From the NCBI GenBank assembly GCA_964462295.1, contig CAYWXH010000002.1, positions 1-64,000 of the forward strand: a DNA stretch of 64,000 nt, given 5' to 3'. Below are positions 40,922-49,395 of the stretch, piece after piece. Every line of letters begins with the position of its first letter. Position 1 is the stretch's first letter. A program made the translations under genes and the position numbers. This DNA is from JALVIU01 sp964462295 (lineage in GTDB: Bacteria > Atribacterota > JALVIU01). Below the pieces are notes generated by a model that was given only the letters and a program-made list of their open reading frames with translations, was not told the DNA's origin and made no database searches.

Positions 40922-41478
40922 TGAGCTTTATATATCTAACTGGAGGAGAAAAGAAAAGACATAAAATTTTCACACGTACAGGAGATACATCTACACGACC
41001 CACACCTTCTATTATGAGAGAGGCCCTTTTTAATATGATTGATGTAAGAGGAAAACTTTTTCTTGATGGTTTTTCTGGATTTGGTACAGTAGGCCTTGAG
41101 GCTTTAAGTAGAGGGGCTAATAAGGTTTTTTTTATAGAACTTGAAAAGAGGAATGTAGATATAATTAAAAAAAATTTGCAGAAATTATTGTATATAAGTA
41201 AAGCTACAGTAATAAGAAAAGACATTATTTTTGCATTAGATAGTTTGAAGGGTAGAGAACTTTTTGATTTTATATTTTTAGGACCACCTTATAAAAATTT
41301 AGATATCCTTAGGTCTGTGGTACCAAAGAGTTTTAAGGTTTTAAAAAAAGGTGGGGAGGTGATAATACAATATCCCGCAGGAATAACTTCGTATGATTTT
41401 ACTAAATTTGGTATAATTTTGGCAAAAGAGAAGAAATATGGTTCAAATAAACTACTATTTTATAAAATGGAGAGTTAG
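40921..41478 (+). CDS. rsmD: RsmD-family 16S rRNA (guanine-966-N2) methyltransferase, altered catalytic motif
   Basis: 185 residues. The family segments are STRPTPSIMREALFNMI, SAM-binding motif DGFSGFGTVGLEALSRGA (motif I) and FFIELEKRNVDIIKKNL. The catalytic N6/N2-methylase tetrapeptide normally (N/D)PP(Y/F) reads GPPY (121-124, codons at 41281-41292): Gly replaces the acidic or amide residue that holds the target amine. Activity may be reduced, or another residue could substitute. It sits between recG and coaD, the common rsmD-coaD neighbourhood, starting on the recG stop (TAATG). Confidence 0.88.
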   Translation: MSFIYLTGGEKKRHKIFTRTGDTSTRPTPSIMREALFNMIDVRGKLFLDGFSGFGTVGLEALSRGANKVFFIELEKRNVDIIKKNLQKLLYISKATVIRKDIIFALDSLKGRELFDFIFLGPPYKNLDILRSVVPKSFKVLKKGGEVIIQYPAGITSYDFTKFGIILAKEKKYGSNKLLFYKMES

Positions 41479-41480
41479 AT

Positions 41481-41963
41481 ATGGAAAGAGCTGTTTATCC
41501 AGGGAGTTTTGACCCAGTTACTTATGGACATCTTGATATTATACAACGAGCTTCTTCCTTATTTGATGAAGTCGTTGTAGGTGTGATTGCAAACCCTAGG
41601 AAGATACCTGCATTTACTATGGAAGAAAGGAAAGAGATGCTAGAGGAGGTAACTAAAGACCTAAAGAATGTAAGGATAGAGATTTTTTCAGGTCTATTAG
41701 TTGATTTCGTAAAATCTCAGCATGCAAGGGTTATTATAAGGGGACTAAGGGCTATTTCAGATTTTGAATATGAGATGCAACTTGCCTTTACAAATAGAAG
41801 TCTTGCCCATGATGTAGAGACCATGTTTTTGCTTACAAATATGAATTATGCTTATATAAACTCAGGCCTTGTAAAAGAAATAGCCTCTTTAGGAGGAAAG
41901 TTAGAAGAGCTTGTGCCCGATATAGTTATAAAATATTTACAAAAGAGATTCTCTAAGGAGTAA
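41481..41963 (+). CDS. coaD: Phosphopantetheine adenylyltransferase
   Basis: Penultimate step of CoA synthesis, 160 residues, hexameric nucleotidyltransferase. AVYPGSFDPVTYGHLDIIQR holds the (H/T)xGH motif (Tyr-Gly-His17); RGLRAISDFEYEMQLAFTNR and the ISSTxx-like site, here INSGLVKEIASLGG with Asn in place of the usual Ser, complete it. Length is standard. SD GAGAG lies two bases from the rsmD stop. It follows rsmD as in many genomes; coaE is on the other strand at 27515. Confidence 0.97.
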   Translation: MERAVYPGSFDPVTYGHLDIIQRASSLFDEVVVGVIANPRKIPAFTMEERKEMLEEVTKDLKNVRIEIFSGLLVDFVKSQHARVIIRGLRAISDFEYEMQLAFTNRSLAHDVETMFLLTNMNYAYINSGLVKEIASLGGKLEELVPDIVIKYLQKRFSKE

Positions 41964-41966
41964 AAA

Positions 41967-43355
41967 ATGGCTAAAAAGGCAGTCGGTGTGGTTTTGGCAG
42001 CGGGTAAAGGGAAGAGAATGAAATCTTCTTTTTCAAAGATGTTGCATGAGATAGCAGGTCGAAAAATAGTAGAATACCCAGTAGATACCCTAAAAGATGT
42101 TGGAGTTGATGAAATCATAGTTGTAATAGGATATCAGGGAGAAGAAATCTCAAAAGTTTTAGGAGATAGAGTGAAGATAGTTGACCAAGGAGAACCAAAA
42201 GGTACTGCTCATGCACTTTTAACAGTAGAACCATTGTTAGAAGATTTCGATGGCAATATTTTAGTTATACATGGAGATATGCCCCTTATCCGAGAAGATA
42301 CACTAAAAGAGCTTTTGAATTTTCATATAAAAGAGGGAAATGACTTTACTTTAGTTACTACTTATGTTAAAGATTATACACTTCATTATGGGCGGATAGT
42401 GAGGGATAAAAATGGTGATATTATAAAAATAGTAGAAGAAAAAGATGCAACAGATGAAGAAAGAAAGATTTTTGAAATGAACCCTGCAGTGTACTGTTTT
42501 CGAAAAGAGGGTCTTTTTGAGGCCTTAAAAAAGATAAGGGCAAATAATGCTCAGGGGGAGTTTTATCTTACAGATATTTTAAAGATATACCTCGATATGG
42601 GGAAAAAGGTGGGCAATATTTTAATAGAGGATGATTATTCTGAGTTTATAGGGATAAATGATAGGGTAAATCTTGCAGAAGCTATAAGGATTGTTTACAA
42701 AAGAAATGCAGAGAAGCTAATGATGGAAGGTGTAACTATTATAGACCCCAATACTACTTTTATTGATAAAGATGTTAAGATAGGAATGGATACAATTATT
42801 TATCCTTTTACTATTATAAATGGTAAAACCTCCATTGGACAAAGATGTATTATAGGTCCAAGAACGTATATAGTGAATTCTGAAATAGGGGACATGGTTC
42901 ACATTTTGGAATCATATGTAGAAGAGTCAAATATTAAAAATTTTGCAAAAGTAGGGCCATATGCACATTTGAGACCAGAAAGTAGGATTGAAGAAGAGGC
43001 GAAAATTGGAAATTTTGTTGAAATAAAAAATAGTAAGATTGGAAAAAATACAAAGGCATCACACCTTACATATATTGGTGATTCAGATGTAGGAGACAAT
43101 GTCAATATTGGTGCAGGTACAATTACCTGTAATTATGATGGGAAAAAGAAACATAAGACGATTATAGAAGATAATGTTTTCATAGGAAGTAATAATACCC
43201 TTGTAGCACCTGTTACAGTAAGAAGGGGTGCATATACAGGGGCAGGCTCTACTATAACAGAGGATGTTCCTCCTAATTCTCTTGCTTTAGGGCGAGCAAG
43301 ACAGATAAATAAAATAGATTGGGTGATAAAAAAGGAGAGAAGAAAAAATGAATAA
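41967..43355 (+). CDS. glmU: Bifunctional UDP-GlcNAc pyrophosphorylase/GlcN-1-P acetyltransferase
   Basis: Makes UDP-GlcNAc for peptidoglycan and lipid A; 462 residues. The N-terminal uridyltransferase has VVLAAGKGKRMKS (from residue 8), DQGEPKGTAHALL and VIHGDMPLI. Residues ~250-455 form a left-handed beta-helix acetyltransferase with hexapeptide repeats and the GAGTITCNYDGKKKHKT active-site region. Both halves are complete. It feeds lpxA/lpxC in the envelope cluster further on. Followed by prs with an eight-base overlap, as in Bacillus glmU-prs-ctc-pth. Confidence 0.98.
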   Translation: MAKKAVGVVLAAGKGKRMKSSFSKMLHEIAGRKIVEYPVDTLKDVGVDEIIVVIGYQGEEISKVLGDRVKIVDQGEPKGTAHALLTVEPLLEDFDGNILVIHGDMPLIREDTLKELLNFHIKEGNDFTLVTTYVKDYTLHYGRIVRDKNGDIIKIVEEKDATDEERKIFEMNPAVYCFRKEGLFEALKKIRANNAQGEFYLTDILKIYLDMGKKVGNILIEDDYSEFIGINDRVNLAEAIRIVYKRNAEKLMMEGVTIIDPNTTFIDKDVKIGMDTIIYPFTIINGKTSIGQRCIIGPRTYIVNSEIGDMVHILESYVEESNIKNFAKVGPYAHLRPESRIEEEAKIGNFVEIKNSKIGKNTKASHLTYIGDSDVGDNVNIGAGTITCNYDGKKKHKTIIEDNVFIGSNNTLVAPVTVRRGAYTGAGSTITEDVPPNSLALGRARQINKIDWVIKKERRKNE

Positions 43356-44289
43356 TTTGAGGGTTTTTACGGGAAATGCTAATCCTGAATTGTCTCGAGA
43401 GATTGTAGATATCCTAGGAATCAAACTTGGAGATGCAGAGGTGGGGAGGTTTCCTGATGGAGAGGTAAGGGTAAAAATAAAAGAAAGCGTTAGGGGAATG
43501 GATGTATTTATTATTCAACCTACTTCTCCCCCTGTAAATGAAAATCTTATGGAACTTTTGGTGATGATAGATGCTATTAAAAGGGCATCTGCAAAGAGAA
43601 TAACCGTTGTTATGCCATTTTACGGATATGCAAAACAAGATAGAAAGACCCAACCAAGAGAGCCTATATCTGCAAAACTTGTGGCAAACCTTATAACCTC
43701 TGCAGGGGCATCTAGGATATTGACCATGGATCTTCATGCAGGACAAATCCAAGGCTTTTTTGATATTCCTGTTGACCATTTAGTAGCAGAACCCATAATT
43801 TCAAAATATATTAAAGATAAGAACTATAACTCAAAGGATATTGTTGTCGTCTCTCCAGATGTAGGAGGAACTGCAAGGGCTCGTTCTTTTTCTGCACGTC
43901 TCAATACCCATTTTGCCGTTATAGATAAATATCGCCCAAGCTATCTTGAGGTTGCGATAGAGCATATTGTAGGCGATGTAAAAGGAAAAATAGCTATTTT
44001 AGTCGATGATATGATAGATACAGCAGGTTCTATTACAAAAGGAGCAGAGGCCCTTAAAAAAGAAGGCGTAGAAAAGATTATTGCAGCTGCCACTCATCCT
44101 GTATTTTCCCATCCTGCACGAGAGAGATTAATGGGCTCACCCATAGAAGAGATTATCGTTACAAATACTATACCTATCAAGAAAGAAGATAGATTTGATA
44201 AGCTCACTATCCTTTCTGTGGCGCCACTTTTTGCAGAGGCTATTAAGAATATACATTTTAATGAATCTGTGAGTAAAATTTTTGAGTGA
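43348..44289 (+). CDS. prs: Ribose-phosphate pyrophosphokinase (PRPP synthetase)
   Basis: Makes PRPP from ribose 5-phosphate and ATP; 313 residues, class I. Clear motifs: GDAEVGRFPDGEV, FIIQPTSPPVNENLMELLVM, MPFYGYAKQDRK, TMDLHAGQIQGFF, VVSPDVGGTARARSFS and the PRPP-binding VDDMIDTAGS. The next downstream gene able to use PRPP is the MazG-PRTase fusion in the same gene string, which is suggestive. The start overlaps glmU by eight bases. The 82-base gap after prs has an extended -10 promoter for rplY. Confidence 0.98.
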   Translation: MNNLRVFTGNANPELSREIVDILGIKLGDAEVGRFPDGEVRVKIKESVRGMDVFIIQPTSPPVNENLMELLVMIDAIKRASAKRITVVMPFYGYAKQDRKTQPREPISAKLVANLITSAGASRILTMDLHAGQIQGFFDIPVDHLVAEPIISKYIKDKNYNSKDIVVVSPDVGGTARARSFSARLNTHFAVIDKYRPSYLEVAIEHIVGDVKGKIAILVDDMIDTAGSITKGAEALKKEGVEKIIAAATHPVFSHPARERLMGSPIEEIIVTNTIPIKKEDRFDKLTILSVAPLFAEAIKNIHFNESVSKIFE

Positions 44290-44303
44290 TACTTGACCGG
44301 TTA

Positions 44304-44312
44304 TGATATAAT
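44304..44312 (+). promoter_or_regulatory. Extended -10 promoter candidate of rplY
   Basis: TGATATAAT (44304-44312) combines the TGn extension with a consensus TATAAT, 60 bases before the rplY ATG. The -35 is poor at normal spacing (TTGAGT at 19 bases). It could allow rplY-pth-mfd expression independent of prs. Confidence 0.5.
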
Positions 44313-44371
44313 TTTAATGCAAAAAGAGAATTAAAGGCTATAAAAACCAAATAGATGAAGGAGGATTTTTG

Positions 44372-45010
44372 ATGGAGAACTTAGTCTTAAATATTGAAAG
44401 AAGAGAAGAACTTGGAAAAGGTGGGGCACGAAGATTAAGAAGGGCAGGATATATACCGGCTATTCTTTATTCTCCACATAAAGATGATCCAGAAGTGCCA
44501 ATAAAGATCTTAAAAAAAGAATTTCATAAGATTTTTTCAGGAGATGCTGAGCATCATGTACTTAATCTCAAATTAGAAGATGAAGAACTTATGGCTGTAA
44601 TAAAAGAGATACAGAGAGATCCTATAAAAAGTGATGTACTTCATGTGGATTTCTTTAAGGTATTTAAGGGTGAAAAGGTTATAGTGGAGGTACCTATTGA
44701 ACTTATAGGTGAAGCAAAAGGTGTGAAAAAAGGTGGAATACTTGAACATCTCTTGAGAGAGATAGAAATAGAGGCAATTCCATCTCAGATACCAGATGCT
44801 ATTGAAGTAGATGTTTCTGACCTTGATCTGGGAGATACTGTATTGGTTGAAGATTTGAAACTTCCTGAAGGGGTAGAGGCTATTACTCCTTTGGAAACTG
44901 CTGTAGTTTCTATACTTTCACCTATTAAAGAAGAGACAGGAGAAGAGGTAGAGGAAGAAGAGACAGAGGAAGCTGCTCCTTCGTCTCAAGAAGAAAGCGA
45001 ATCAGAATAA
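44372..45010 (+). CDS. rplY: 50S ribosomal protein L25, CTC-type
   Basis: Binds 5S rRNA in the large subunit; 212 residues from ATG 44372 (AAGGAGG seven bases upstream; TTG 44369 is possible). The N-terminal L25 domain (REELGKGGARRLRRAGYIPAILY, HHVLNLKLEDEELMAVIKEI, SDVLHVDFFKV) is followed by the CTC-type C-terminal domain (VIVEVPIELIGEAKGVKKGG ... EAITPLETAVVSIL). A very acidic tail (EETGEEVEEEETEEAAPSSQ) ends it. The long form is found in Bacillus (Ctc) and Thermus. It lies between prs and pth. Confidence 0.96.
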   Translation: MENLVLNIERREELGKGGARRLRRAGYIPAILYSPHKDDPEVPIKILKKEFHKIFSGDAEHHVLNLKLEDEELMAVIKEIQRDPIKSDVLHVDFFKVFKGEKVIVEVPIELIGEAKGVKKGGILEHLLREIEIEAIPSQIPDAIEVDVSDLDLGDTVLVEDLKLPEGVEAITPLETAVVSILSPIKEETGEEVEEEETEEAAPSSQEESESE

Positions 45011-45016
45011 CCGGCA

Positions 45017-45586
45017 TTGAGACTATTAGTAGGACTTGGAAATCCTGGCCCAGAGTATATTTTTACTCGTCATAATTTTGGTTTTATGGCAATAGATTTT
45101 TTAATGCAACAGGTAGAGGGGCATATAAATTTTATAAAAGATAAAGAGGTTTATGGAGAATGGGCCAGGATTTTTATCAATAATAAAGAGGTATTCTTAC
45201 TTAAACCTTCTACTTTTATGAATTTAAGTGGTATCAGTGTAAAGACTTTTTTAGATAGGCATACTATCCCTATCTCTGACCTCCTTGTTATTTATGATGA
45301 TGTAGATCTTCCTCTAGGAAAGATGAGATTGCGGAAAAAGGGCTCCTCTGGTGGACATAAAGGTATGAATTCTATTATAGAAAACCTTGACACAACAGAG
45401 TTTGCGAGACTGAGGTTAGGAATAGGACCCAAACCTTTTCATTTGGATATGGTAGATTTTGTATTAGGAAAATTCAAAGAAGAGGAGCTTATAATTGTTA
45501 AAGATGTTCTTAGAAGGGTTAAAGACTTAATTTTTACTATTTTAGATGAAGGCATTGATATAGCGATGTCTAAATTCAATGGATAA
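45017..45586 (+). CDS. pth: Peptidyl-tRNA hydrolase
   Basis: Recycles tRNA from dropped-off peptidyl-tRNA; 189 residues. MRLLVGLGNPGPEYIFTRHN with the catalytic His (RHNFG), KPSTFMNLSG, DDVDLPLGKMRLRKKGSSGG and KGMNSIIENLDTTEFARLRL are all standard. The start is TTG 45017 with a weak upstream SD, six bases after rplY, so it probably depends on coupling. The stop overlaps mfd by eight bases. Complete and typical. Confidence 0.97.
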   Translation: MRLLVGLGNPGPEYIFTRHNFGFMAIDFLMQQVEGHINFIKDKEVYGEWARIFINNKEVFLLKPSTFMNLSGISVKTFLDRHTIPISDLLVIYDDVDLPLGKMRLRKKGSSGGHKGMNSIIENLDTTEFARLRLGIGPKPFHLDMVDFVLGKFKEEELIIVKDVLRRVKDLIFTILDEGIDIAMSKFNG

Positions 45587-48500
45587 ATGGAAAGTTTTAA
45601 ATAAAACAGAAGTATCAGGTTTTGCTTATATCCTTCGGGAAATTTATACAGAAAATAAAAATATACTTATACTATTTAAAGACAGTAAAAAGGTTGAGAA
45701 TTTTTTTACAGATTTAGAGGCTTTAGGCCCCTCTATCCTCGATAATGTCCACTATTTTTATTCCTCAGGGGAGTTTCACCCAAATATATACACAAAAACG
45801 GCATCAATTCTTACACTTCATTTGAAAGAAAAGGGGATAATTTTTGTCGCAGATGCCCAGTCTCTTAAAGAGTATGTGATAGACAGAGAACAACTCTATT
45901 TTTCCCATGTCTCTCTTAAGAAAAATGCAAAGTTTAGGAGAGATTTTCTTACTGATATATTGAACAAATATGATTATGAAAGAGTAGATAGGGTAGAGAA
46001 AAGAGGAGAGTATAGTGTAAGAGGAGGTATTATAGATTTCTATCCCTATAGTGAATTACACCCTATAAGGGTAGAGTTTTGGGGGGATGTGGTAGAATCG
46101 ATTCGTGTATTTTCTGAAGAATCTCAACTTACTATGAAAAAACTTAGAGAAAAGGATATCTTCCTCGTTCACTATAAATCATCAGAAGATATATTACTAG
46201 AAGAATTGGTAAAGAATAAATTTGCACATGTGATAGTAGAGGGGGAAGACATTTCACCTTCTTTTTCATATAAAGAGATATTCTCTTTTGTACCTTTTTT
46301 CTTGGAGACAACAGGATATAAATTTATAATAAATAATCCTCCTTCTTTTTTTGGAAAGATCCCTCTATTTGTAAAAGAGATTCATAGATTAATGGAGAAA
46401 AATTATTCAGTTAACATATTTCTCTCTACTGAAGGGCTTGTAGAGAGATTTACAGAGATAATGGAAGAGTATAACTTACCATTTACTATCAAGAGCTCTT
46501 TTGATCCATATGATAAGGGTATTATAAATGTGATAAGGAAAGAGCTTTCCGAAGGCTTTTTCATAGAAGAGAAAAAGCTAGTAGTTTTTACAGAAAAAGA
46601 AGTTTTGGGAAGAAGGAAAAGGTCTAAATCATTACACCCTCCTACCTATCCCCAGAGAAAAAGAGTAACTTTTTCTGAATTTTCCCCAGGAGATTATGTA
46701 GTTCATAAAGATTATGGTATAGGTATATATAGGGGGCTTATCCCTCTCCCCTCAGAAGAAGGAGAGAAAGAGTATATAGGGGTTGAATATAGAGATGGGG
46801 ATATGTTATATATCTCTCCTCAAAAGCTGTATCTTTTAAAAAAGTACATAGGTGCTACGCCTACTTTAAATAAATTAAAAAGTGGTGAGTGGAAAAAAAT
46901 AAAGGAAAAGACGAAAAAGGAAGCTCAAGAGGTTGCAAAAAGATTGTACGAACTCTATACAGAAAGAAGTAAAAGAAAAGGTTTTGCCTTTTTGCCAGAT
47001 ACATTATGGCAAAGAGAACTTGAACTATCCTTCCCCTATAATGAAACAGAAGATCAAATTAAGGCATTGGAAGAGGTAAAGAGAGATATGGAAAAAGATG
47101 TACCTATGGAAAGGATAATATGTGGGGATGTAGGGTATGGTAAGACAGAGATTGCAGTGAGGGCGGCTTTTAAAGCAGTAGAGAGTGGAAAACAGGTAGC
47201 TTTTTTGGTACCCACAACTATTCTTGCCTCGCAACATTATGAAACCTTCAGAGAAAGACTCTCTCCTTTTCCTGTAAATATAGAGATGCTATCTAGGTTT
47301 CGCTCATTAAAAGATCAGAAAAAAATAGTAAGAAAACTTAAAGAAGGGAAAATTGATATTATAATAGGGACACACAGAATCCTTCAATCTGATGTAAAGT
47401 TTAAAGATTTGGGTCTTTTGATAATTGACGAGGAACAAAGATTTGGGGTTATGCATAAAGAGAGACTAAAAGAGCTAAAGAAAAATATTGATGTGCTTGT
47501 CCTTACAGCAACACCTATCCCACGCACCCTTTATATGGCACTTACAGGTGTTAGAGATCTAAGCCTTATAACCACTCCTCCAGAGAACCGTTTGTCGATA
47601 AAAACCTTTGTTTATAAAAAGAGCAATAAAATTATAAAAGAGGCAATCTTGCATGAGATAAATAGGGGGGGACAAGTTTTTTATGTACATAATAGGATAA
47701 AAGATTTAGATAGCATAAAACTTAATTTAGAAACCCTTATCCCTAATCTAAGAGTTGTTATAGCCCATGGTCAGATGGATAGCTATATTCTTGAGGATAT
47801 ATTAATTGATTTTTGGGAAGGTAAGTATGATGTCTTACTTACGACTACTATAATTGAGATAGGTATAGATTTCCCCAATGCAAATACTATAATTATAGAT
47901 GATTCCTATAGGTATGGCCTTTCCCAACTCTATCAGTTAAGGGGAAGGGTTGGGAGGTCTCATAAAAAGGCCTATGCTTATCTTCTTTATCCCTCTTATG
48001 AAAAACTGACAGGAAATTCAAAAAAGAGATTAGAGGCAATTTTTGAATATCAGGAGCTTGGGTCAGGATTTAACCTCGCACTTCGAGATTTAGAGATACG
48101 AGGGGCTGGGTCTCTCTTAGGAAAGTCCCAACATGGGTATAATGATGTAGGAATGGAACTTTATTCTGAATTTATAAGAGAGGAAATATCTGATCTTAAA
48201 CATATAACAAAAGGTTCTATACAAAAAGAGTTCGACCCCGGAATTGATTATTTTATACCTTCTGACTATATTTCTTCACCCGATGAAAGGATTTATTACT
48301 ATAATAGATTTCTTACTGTTAGCAGTAAAGATGAACTAAAAAGTTTAAAGGATGAACTTATTGATAGATTTGGGAGATATAAAAGAGATGTTAAGAAGAT
48401 TTTTGACCTTGTTTCTTTAAAATTAGATGCAGAAAGCGTGGGATTTAATAAAATTGTAAAGGTTGGAAACCAATTAGAGTTTACAAAAGATGGAAAGGAG

Positions 48501-48596
48501 TATAAAATAGATATTACTGACAGGAGCACTGAAGAAATCTTAGCATTAATACGAAATATTGTAAAAAAGGAGATCGAAAATGACAAAAAAGGATGA
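45579..48596 (+). CDS. mfd: Transcription-repair coupling factor Mfd
   Basis: Removes stalled RNA polymerase and recruits UvrA; 1005 residues, somewhat shorter than the ~1150 of E. coli. It has an N-terminal UvrB-like region (YSVRGGIIDFYPYSELHPIR), the RNAP-interacting domain (SPGDYVVHKDYGIGIYRGL), translocase Walker A GDVGYGKTE (about 515-523), DEEQRFGVMHKE, TATPIPRTLYMAL, RGRVGRSHKKAYAYLL and the TRCF C-terminal domain. It would partner the UvrABC system encoded at 20918-27522. ATG 45579 overlaps the pth stop; the mfd end overlaps the MazG-PRTase start by 17 bases. Confidence 0.97.
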   Translation: MDKWKVLNKTEVSGFAYILREIYTENKNILILFKDSKKVENFFTDLEALGPSILDNVHYFYSSGEFHPNIYTKTASILTLHLKEKGIIFVADAQSLKEYVIDREQLYFSHVSLKKNAKFRRDFLTDILNKYDYERVDRVEKRGEYSVRGGIIDFYPYSELHPIRVEFWGDVVESIRVFSEESQLTMKKLREKDIFLVHYKSSEDILLEELVKNKFAHVIVEGEDISPSFSYKEIFSFVPFFLETTGYKFIINNPPSFFGKIPLFVKEIHRLMEKNYSVNIFLSTEGLVERFTEIMEEYNLPFTIKSSFDPYDKGIINVIRKELSEGFFIEEKKLVVFTEKEVLGRRKRSKSLHPPTYPQRKRVTFSEFSPGDYVVHKDYGIGIYRGLIPLPSEEGEKEYIGVEYRDGDMLYISPQKLYLLKKYIGATPTLNKLKSGEWKKIKEKTKKEAQEVAKRLYELYTERSKRKGFAFLPDTLWQRELELSFPYNETEDQIKALEEVKRDMEKDVPMERIICGDVGYGKTEIAVRAAFKAVESGKQVAFLVPTTILASQHYETFRERLSPFPVNIEMLSRFRSLKDQKKIVRKLKEGKIDIIIGTHRILQSDVKFKDLGLLIIDEEQRFGVMHKERLKELKKNIDVLVLTATPIPRTLYMALTGVRDLSLITTPPENRLSIKTFVYKKSNKIIKEAILHEINRGGQVFYVHNRIKDLDSIKLNLETLIPNLRVVIAHGQMDSYILEDILIDFWEGKYDVLLTTTIIEIGIDFPNANTIIIDDSYRYGLSQLYQLRGRVGRSHKKAYAYLLYPSYEKLTGNSKKRLEAIFEYQELGSGFNLALRDLEIRGAGSLLGKSQHGYNDVGMELYSEFIREEISDLKHITKGSIQKEFDPGIDYFIPSDYISSPDERIYYYNRFLTVSSKDELKSLKDELIDRFGRYKRDVKKIFDLVSLKLDAESVGFNKIVKVGNQLEFTKDGKEYKIDITDRSTEEILALIRNIVKKEIENDKKG

Positions 48597-49395
48597 CTTT
48601 GGTCTTGCCGGGCTTATAGAGATAATAGAAAAATTAAGGGGAGAAGGAGGTTGCCCTTGGGATAGGGCTCAAGATTTAGATTCGATACGAGAAAACATAA
48701 TGGAAGAAGCCAGAGAGGTGGTAGATGCCATAGATGAGGGGGATTCAAACCATCTGAAAGAAGAATTGGGAGATCTCTTGTTTCTTGTGCTTTTTGCAAC
48801 CTCTATGGCAAAAGAGAAGGGTTTTTTTGATTACAAAGATGTTATAAAAGGTATCTCTTCCAAATTAATATATAGACACCCACATGTATTTGGTAATAAA
48901 AGTGCCGATACAAAAGAAGAGGCACTTTCTATATGGAAAGAGCAGAAAAACAAGGGTGCGCAGAAGGGGAAAGGTAAGAAACTACCATTTTTCTCTATTA
49001 TGCTTAAATTAGAAGAAAAACTTCCCTTGTTGCTTAATGAAAACTTTGATATAATTATTGGGATAAAGAGAGGTGGTATTATACCTTCTTCTATTTTGGC
49101 TTATAAGTTAGATTTGCCGCTTTCCTTTGTGGGATTAAGACTTTATGAGGATGGTCCTATGCCAAAGCGTATTTATAAAAATCCTGAAGTTTTGGATATA
49201 CCTCCTCATGACCTCCTAAAGGGTAAAAAGGTATTATTGGTAGATGATATAGAAAATACGGGTGATACTATGAGAAAGGCAAAAGAGATAGTATCTCCTT
49301 CGGTAAAAGATATAAAGACTTTCTCTGTAATAGGTAAACATACAGATTATTATCTTTTCCTAAAAGAAGGGTGTGTAAAGCTGCCATGGTTTTAA
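48580..49395 (+). CDS. MazG pyrophosphohydrolase fused to a phosphoribosyltransferase
   Basis: 271 residues with two domains in one frame. Residues ~8-125 are a MazG domain: GGCPWDRAQ, EExxE (Glu42, 43, 46) and ExxD (Glu62, Asp65), and YRHPHVFG, so an NTP pyrophosphatase. Residues ~140-271 are a type I phosphoribosyltransferase: IIGIKRGGIIPSSILAYKL, the PRPP loop VLLVDDIENTGDT (218-230) and a C-terminal KLPWF, as in Gpt-like enzymes. The base is unknown. Fusion is unusual: other MazG proteins have one or two MazG domains. It follows mfd with a 17-base overlap, the place of yabN/mazG in Bacillus; its substrate PRPP comes from prs nearby. Confidence 0.88.
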   Translation: MTKKDDFGLAGLIEIIEKLRGEGGCPWDRAQDLDSIRENIMEEAREVVDAIDEGDSNHLKEELGDLLFLVLFATSMAKEKGFFDYKDVIKGISSKLIYRHPHVFGNKSADTKEEALSIWKEQKNKGAQKGKGKKLPFFSIMLKLEEKLPLLLNENFDIIIGIKRGGIIPSSILAYKLDLPLSFVGLRLYEDGPMPKRIYKNPEVLDIPPHDLLKGKKVLLVDDIENTGDTMRKAKEIVSPSVKDIKTFSVIGKHTDYYLFLKEGCVKLPWF

